Shown: positions 5,901-10,185 of the stretch, one piece after another | Layout of the letters: each line of letters begins with the position of its first letter | How positions within the stretch are numbered: the stretch's first letter is position 1 | Assembly (NCBI GenBank): GCA_021773655.1 | Contig: JAJFJX010000339.1 | Coordinates: 1-10,185 of the forward strand | DNA length: 10,185 nucleotides | Source of the DNA: Panacagrimonas sp. | Lineage (GTDB): Bacteria > Pseudomonadota > Gammaproteobacteria > Nevskiales > Nevskiaceae | Direction of reading: 5' to 3' | Position numbers and translations under genes: made by a program | Notes under the pieces: model-generated | Told to the model about the DNA's origin: nothing | What the model saw: only the letters and a program-made list of their open reading frames with translations | Databases searched by the model: none

Positions 5901-7199
5901 ATGATCCCCAATTGCGTCCGCGCCCTGGCGCGGCCGACCGCTCTGGTGTTCGGCCTGCTGACGTGGCCGTCGCTGGCGGCCACCGCCAACCCGCTGTCGC
6001 TGCAGCAGAGCCGTGAGCTGGCGGTCCAGGCTCAGCCCCGGCTCGACGCCCTGGCGGCGCAGGCCCGGGCCGCCCGCCAGCGAGCGGCGGCGGCCGCAGA
6101 ACTGCCCGACCCCAGCCTGACCCTGGGCGTCAGCGAAATTCCGCTCAACACCGCCGACCGCTTCTCGCTGCGTCGCGACGGTGACACCGACCTCATGGTC
6201 GGCCTGCGTCAGGCATTTCCCCGCGCCGAGAAACGTCGGCTGCGACAGCAGCTCGGCGAGCTTCAGGCGCGGGCCCTGGACGCGCAGCGCGACGAGGCGA
6301 CATGGCAGCTCGGACGCCAGGCCGGCCTGGCCTGGCTGGACCTGTGGGAACAACGATCTGCCGAGGACCTGCTGCGCCGGATCCGCGACGAGGCGGCCCG
6401 CCAGGCCGACGATGCGCAGATCCGGTTCCGCGCCGGGGACCTCGACCAGGCGGACTGGCTGGCTGCGCAGGTCGAGCGCGAGCGACTCGAAGATCGCATG
6501 GCCCAGGCCCGCCAGCAGGCCGACAACGCGCGCCACCGGCTGGCGCGCTGGATCGGCGACGCCGCCTATGGCGAGATCGACCGCGCGCTGCCGGACCCGG
6601 CACCGCCCGAGGCCACGCAACTGATCGCCGGATTGCGCCGTCACCCGCACCTGCTGGCCGACGCCCAGCGTGTGGCCATGGCCGAAACCGGAATCGAACT
6701 GGCGCGCCAGGCCTACCGCCCCGACTGGGCGGTGAGCCTGGCCTTCGGCTACCGGCCGGCGCTTTCGGAGATGGGCACGCTGCAGCTGGAGATTCCGCTG
6801 CCGGTCTACACCGGCCGGCGCCAGGACCGCGAGCTCGAAGCCGCACGCATCAGCGCCGAAGCCGAGTCGCTGGCGCTGGAGGACCGCCTGCGCGAACACG
6901 CCGCCGATATTCGCGCCGATGCCGACGACTGGCAGGCGCTGCAAGGGCGCCTGGAGCGCTACCGGCAGGTTCTGCTGCCGCGCACGCGGACTCGCATCCA
7001 GGCTGCCACCGCGGCCTATGCCGCGGGCGAAACGGAGCTGGCCACGGTGCTGCGCGCGCGTCGCGATCTGCTGGACCTGGAGCTCGAACAGCTTCGTCTG
7101 CGCGCCGCATCGGCACGCGCCCAGGTGCGACTGGACTATTTCGCGCCCCAATCCGCGCCCCGATCCGCGCCCCGATCCAGGCCACGAGCGCAGCCCTGA
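5901..7199 (+). CDS. cusC: TolC-family outer-membrane efflux channel, CusC role
   Basis: An outer-membrane factor of 432 residues, predicted to form the trimeric channel that docks with the CusBA complex encoded just downstream. A signal peptide is visible at the N-terminus (hydrophobic PTALVFGLLTWPSLAA, cleavage near residue 26). The mature protein has two repeats of the long-helix, Ala/Arg/Gln/Glu-rich coiled-coil pattern (for example QARAARQRAAAAAELPDPSLTLG and LEAARISAEAESLALEDRLREHAADI), as in TolC-like proteins. The strand segments PDPSLTLGVSE and DWAVSLAFGYRP precede conserved prolines. Unlike E. coli CusC, no lipobox cysteine is present at the cleavage site, so it is probably not a lipoprotein. 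The C-terminal tail is a short imperfect PRSA repeat. Metal specificity comes from the neighbours, not from this protein. Confidence 0.88.
   Translation: MIPNCVRALARPTALVFGLLTWPSLAATANPLSLQQSRELAVQAQPRLDALAAQARAARQRAAAAAELPDPSLTLGVSEIPLNTADRFSLRRDGDTDLMVGLRQAFPRAEKRRLRQQLGELQARALDAQRDEATWQLGRQAGLAWLDLWEQRSAEDLLRRIRDEAARQADDAQIRFRAGDLDQADWLAAQVERERLEDRMAQARQQADNARHRLARWIGDAAYGEIDRALPDPAPPEATQLIAGLRRHPHLLADAQRVAMAETGIELARQAYRPDWAVSLAFGYRPALSEMGTLQLEIPLPVYTGRRQDRELEAARISAEAESLALEDRLREHAADIRADADDWQALQGRLERYRQVLLPRTRTRIQAATAAYAAGETELATVLRARRDLLDLELEQLRLRAASARAQVRLDYFAPQSAPRSAPRSRPRAQP
7143..7178 (+). repeat. Three 12-bp tandem repeats at the 3' end of the channel gene
   Basis: The unit GCGCCCCRATCC is repeated three times without gaps; only the first copy differs, A for G at the seventh base. 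It encodes APQS, APRS, APRS just before the stop. Because the unit is four codons, copy-number changes would lengthen or shorten the C-terminus without a frameshift. Confidence 0.85.
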
Positions 7200-7216
7200 A
7201 CCTTCGGAAACCCAGC

Positions 7217-8677
7217 ATGAACACTCGATCCGTCCTGGTGCTGCTCGCAGTGGCCGTGGCCTGCGCCGCGGCCGGTGCGTGGCTGTCTCAATTCCTGGCC
7301 CGCTCACCGTCGTTGCACCGGCACGTGCTCGAACCGCGCACCAGCGCCGAGGGTGGCGTCTACTACACCTGCGCCAAGCACCCGCAGGTGCGCCTGGACG
7401 CGCCCGGCGCCTGCCCGATCTGCGGCATGACGCTGAGCCGGCGCACCGAAGGCCCGGACGACCCGGCGACTGCGGACGGTGATCAACCGCAGATCCTGTA
7501 CTGGTACGACCCCATGCGACCGGACCAGCATTTCGACGCCCCCGGCCCCTCGCCGTTCATGGACATGGCGCTGGTACCGAAGTACGCCGATGCCTCCGCC
7601 ACGACCGCCACGACGCTGGTGCAGATCGATCCGCGCATGGCGCAGAACCTGGGCATGCGCACCGTGCCCGCGCGTCTGGCGACCCTGGAGCCGCAAATCC
7701 GCGCGGTGGGCCAGGTGGTGCTGGACGAGCGGCGCATCGTCACGGTCCAGACGCGAACCACCGGCTGGATCGAACACCTGGACGTGCGCGCCCAGGGCGA
7801 TCCGGTGCGCAAGGGCCAGCGCCTGGCCGCGATCTACTCGCCGCAACTGCACGCCGCGCGACAGGAGCTGGCGCTGGCCGAGGCCAGCGGTGATGAGGCC
7901 CTGGCGCAGGCCAGCCGGCAGCGACTGCGCCTGCTCGGCGGCAGGCGCGCCCCGGGCACCCTGTCGGCGGTGATCGCACCGGCATCGGGTTTCGTGATGC
8001 GCCTCGATGCCCGCCAAGGCGAGCAGTTGGCGCCCGGACAGACGCTGATGACGCTGGCCGACCTGTCGCAGGTCTGGGTCTTGCTGCAGATTCCGGAGGC
8101 CCGGTCCGCCGGGGTGCACGCCGGCCAGACCGCGGTGGCGCGCCTGCGCTCGCTGCCGGGGCGCTCGTTCGCCGGGCGCGTGGATTACCTGTATCCGCAG
8201 CTCGACCCCGACACCCGCACCGTGCAGGCCAGGCTGGTGTTCGACAACCCTGACAGCGAGCTGCGTCCCGGCATGTTTGCAGAGGTCAGCCTGAACGCCG
8301 AGGCGAGGCGCGAGGTGCTGCAGGTGCCGACCGAGGCGGTGATCCGCACCGGCACGCGCACGGTGGTGATGGTGGCGGAGCGCCAGGGTCGCTACCGGCC
8401 GGTGCACGTGCAGACCGGCGTCGAACACGACGGCTGGACGCAGATCCTCTCCGGGCTCCAAGCCGGGCAGCAGGTGGTGGTCTCCGGCCAGTTCCTGATC
8501 GACTCCGAGGCCAGTCTGCTGGGCGCCTATCGGCGTCTGGAGCCAACCCCGGCCGAGGCCCCGGCCGCGAACGGGACCTCGGACGGACCGCACGGTGATC
8601 GGGACGGACGCGCCGAGGTCATGATCTTGCCCGCGGCCGGACCGGCCATCGGTCCGGCAGCCGGGGCGGCGCCATGA
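7217..8677 (+). CDS. cusB: CusB-type periplasmic adaptor with N-terminal heavy-metal-binding module
   Basis: A membrane-fusion protein of 486 residues that links the inner-membrane pump to the outer-membrane channel and binds Cu+/Ag+. An N-terminal hydrophobic anchor or signal (about 5-27) is followed by a heavy-metal-binding module, YYTCAKHP...CPICGMTL (49-73), with Cys52, His55, Cys67, Cys70 and Met71. The usual CPMHP reads CAKHP here. Next, YWYDPMRPDQHFDAPG and SPFMDMALVPKY (95-123) carry Met100, Met115 and Met117, which match the three Cu/Ag-binding methionines of E. coli CusB. Barrel-sandwich and hairpin regions follow (GWIEHLDVRAQGDPVRKGQ, later GFVMRLDARQGEQLAPGQTL), then the beta-barrel and membrane-proximal domains. 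The tail after about residue 440 is Pro/Ala/Gly-rich and unlikely to be folded. GGAAA at 7206-7210 is the ribosome binding site. The stop overlaps cusA as ATGA. Confidence 0.95.
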   Translation: MNTRSVLVLLAVAVACAAAGAWLSQFLARSPSLHRHVLEPRTSAEGGVYYTCAKHPQVRLDAPGACPICGMTLSRRTEGPDDPATADGDQPQILYWYDPMRPDQHFDAPGPSPFMDMALVPKYADASATTATTLVQIDPRMAQNLGMRTVPARLATLEPQIRAVGQVVLDERRIVTVQTRTTGWIEHLDVRAQGDPVRKGQRLAAIYSPQLHAARQELALAEASGDEALAQASRQRLRLLGGRRAPGTLSAVIAPASGFVMRLDARQGEQLAPGQTLMTLADLSQVWVLLQIPEARSAGVHAGQTAVARLRSLPGRSFAGRVDYLYPQLDPDTRTVQARLVFDNPDSELRPGMFAEVSLNAEARREVLQVPTEAVIRTGTRTVVMVAERQGRYRPVHVQTGVEHDGWTQILSGLQAGQQVVVSGQFLIDSEASLLGAYRRLEPTPAEAPAANGTSDGPHGDRDGRAEVMILPAAGPAIGPAAGAAP

Positions 8678-10185
8678 TTGCGCGCCTGATCCGCTGGAGC
8701 ATCGACAACCGCGCGCTGGTGCTGATTGCGGCGCTGCTGCTGGCGGCCTGGGGCAGCTACGCCACCCTGACCACGCCGCTGGACGCCTTGCCGGACCTGT
8801 CCGACACCCAGGTGATCGTCCGCACGACCTACCCGGGCCAGGCGCCGCAGGTGGTGGAAGACCAGGTGACCTATCCGCTGACCACCACCCTGCTGTCGGT
8901 GCCGTTCGCCAAGACCGTGCGCGGCTATTCGCTGTTCGGCGAGAGTTTCGTCTACCTGCTGTTCGAAGACGGCACCGACCTGTACTGGGCGCGCTCGCGG
9001 GTGCTCGAATACCTGAGCCAGATCCAGGGCCGCCTGCCCGCCACGGCGCGCGCGGAGCTGGGGCCGGACGCCACCGGCGTCGGCTGGATCTACGAGTACG
9101 CCCTGGTGGATCGCAGCGGCGGGCAGGACCTGTCGCAGTTGCGCGCGCTGCAGGACTGGTTCCTGAAATACGAGCTCAAGTCGGTGCCCGGTGTGGCCGA
9201 GGTGGCGACCCTGGGCGGTTACAACCGGCAGTACCAGATCGTGCTCGACCCCGACCGGTTGCGCGCCCACCGGCTGCCGGTAGAGGCGGTGCTGGAGGCG
9301 GTGCAGTCCGCCAACGGCGAGGCCGGCGGCTCGGTGCTGGAACTGGCCGAGGCCGAGTACATGGTGCGCGCGCGCGGCTACTTGAAGACGCTGGACGATT
9401 TTCGTGAGATCCCGGTGGCGCTGGGCGACCGCGGCACGCCGGTCCTGCTGGGCGATGTGGCCACCGTGCAGATCGGCCCCGAAACCCGCCGCGGCATCGC
9501 CGAGCTCGACGGCCAGGGCGAAGTCGTCGGCGGCATCGTCGTCATGCGCTCCGGGGCCAACGCCGCCAGCACCATCGCCGCCGTCAAGACGCGGCTGCGC
9601 ACGCTGGAAGCCAGCCTGCCGCCGGGGGTGGAGATCGTCCAGACCTACGACCGTTCGACACTGATCGAACGCGCGGTCGCGAACCTGGCGACCAAGCTGG
9701 TCGAGGAGCTGATCGTCGTCGGCCTGGTCTGCGCGCTGTTCCTGTTCCACCTGCGTTCGGCGCTGGTGGCCATCCTGACCCTGCCGCTGGGCATCCTGAT
9801 CGCGTTCTCGGTCATGAAGGTGCAGGGCATCAACGCCAACATCATGTCGCTGGGCGGCATCGCGATCGCCATCGGCGCGATGGTGGACGCCACGGTGGTG
9901 ATGATCGAAAACGCGCACAAGAAGCTGGAGCACTGGCGCCATGACCATGGCGGGCAGCCACCTCGGGGCGCACAGCGTGTCGGACTGATCGCCGACGCCG
10001 CGGCCGAGGTCGGCCCGGCGCTGTTCTTCTCGCTGCTGATCATCACCCTGAGTTTCGTGCCGGTGTTCAGCCTGCAGGCCCAGGAAGGACGGCTGTTCGC
10101 GCCGCTGGCCTACACCAAGACCTACGCGATGGCGGCGGCGGCGGGCCTGTCGGTGACGCTGGTGCCGGTGCTGATGGTGGCGTTC
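8674..10185 (+). CDS. cusA: CusA-type Cu+/Ag+ HME-RND efflux pump, N-terminal half (runs off window)
   Basis: Inner-membrane proton-driven pump that exports monovalent Cu+/Ag+ with CusB and CusC. I translated 504 residues, open to the right edge; the family is about 1,040-1,050 residues. TM1 (about 10-31) is followed by the porter-domain start TPLDALPDLSDTQVIVRTTYPGQAP. TM2-TM6 span about 343-504. TM4 reads GGIAIAIGAMVDATVVMIENAHK, the form of the monovalent-metal HME group; divalent CzcA/CnrA pumps have DFG...DGAV instead. Asp405 (proton relay), Glu412 and relay methionines Met391, Met403, Met410, Met486 and Met501 fall at the same residue numbers as in E. coli CusA. Met271 of the periplasmic pair is Thr here. 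The three-methionine periplasmic site (573/623/672) lies beyond the window. The start ATG overlaps the cusB stop; a G-rich stretch (GGGGCGG) precedes it. Confidence 0.97.
   Translation, partial: MIARLIRWSIDNRALVLIAALLLAAWGSYATLTTPLDALPDLSDTQVIVRTTYPGQAPQVVEDQVTYPLTTTLLSVPFAKTVRGYSLFGESFVYLLFEDGTDLYWARSRVLEYLSQIQGRLPATARAELGPDATGVGWIYEYALVDRSGGQDLSQLRALQDWFLKYELKSVPGVAEVATLGGYNRQYQIVLDPDRLRAHRLPVEAVLEAVQSANGEAGGSVLELAEAEYMVRARGYLKTLDDFREIPVALGDRGTPVLLGDVATVQIGPETRRGIAELDGQGEVVGGIVVMRSGANAASTIAAVKTRLRTLEASLPPGVEIVQTYDRSTLIERAVANLATKLVEELIVVGLVCALFLFHLRSALVAILTLPLGILIAFSVMKVQGINANIMSLGGIAIAIGAMVDATVVMIENAHKKLEHWRHDHGGQPPRGAQRVGLIADAAAEVGPALFFSLLIITLSFVPVFSLQAQEGRLFAPLAYTKTYAMAAAAGLSVTLVPVLMVAF

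Noticed and set aside
6302..7216. Upstream in-frame extension of cusB giving a 791-residue protein
   Set aside because: The extra 305 codons lie in another frame inside the channel gene and give Arg/Pro/Gly-rich nonsense. The ATG at 7217 has a ribosome binding site and starts a normal signal/anchor segment.
5742..9948. Minus-strand open frames at 5742-7307, 7304-8593 and 8527-9948
   Set aside because: They are antisense to the cusC, cusB and cusA-like genes, which carry diagnostic motifs. The long frame opposite cusA is conspicuous only because cusA itself is open to the window edge.

Overview
The window is G+C-rich, densely packed bacterial DNA with strong G/C preference at third codon positions. 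Gene content and order point to a gammaproteobacterium, probably of the Xanthomonadales/Lysobacterales type. The block mtnA / MTA deaminase / ubiG / mupP / yciK is, to my knowledge, arranged the same way in Pseudomonas and partly in Xanthomonas. The exact taxon cannot be fixed from the sequence alone. I see no RNA genes, CRISPR arrays, insertion sequences or intrinsic terminators, and no gene-free stretch longer than about 115 bases.

Left part (1-4459), housekeeping metabolism. A minus-strand mtnA (methylthioribose-1-phosphate isomerase, 3' part cut off by the window edge) is divergent from a plus-strand run: MTA/SAH deaminase, ubiG, mupP-type HAD phosphatase and a YciK-like short-chain dehydrogenase. 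The 70-bp gap between mtnA and the deaminase holds a dyad whose arms are both good -10 hexamers (TAGAAT on each strand), a candidate bidirectional promoter. MTA deaminase feeds the route (via methylthioinosine and its phosphorolysis) that makes the substrate of MtnA, so the two divergent genes are steps of one methylthioadenosine salvage pathway. UbiG consumes SAM and makes SAH, which the same deaminase can also handle. MupP belongs to N-acetylmuramic acid recycling. The YciK-like protein lacks the usual SDR catalytic serine.

Middle (4440-5321). rluB, the 23S rRNA pseudouridine synthase, lies on the minus strand. It converges on yciK with a 20-bp overlap of coding ends, so there is no room for a terminator between them.

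Right part (5436-10185), a monovalent-metal (Cu+/Ag+) efflux operon. A short exported Cys/His protein of unknown function is followed by a TolC-family outer-membrane channel (CusC role), a CusB-type adaptor with an N-terminal heavy-metal-binding module and the three-methionine Cu/Ag site, and the first 504 residues of a CusA-type HME-RND pump. Gaps are 63 bp, 17 bp and an ATGA overlap. The three components would form a tripartite inner membrane-periplasm-outer membrane exporter. In the visible part of CusA, five transmembrane methionine-relay positions and the proton-relay Asp405 match Escherichia coli CusA position for position, but Met271 of the periplasmic relay pair is a threonine. No regulator gene is in the window.

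The window is mostly made of recognisable systems. The best candidates for something new are the small Cys-rich leader protein of the cus-like operon, the symmetric divergent promoter, and the residue changes in CusA, CusB and the YciK-like enzyme.
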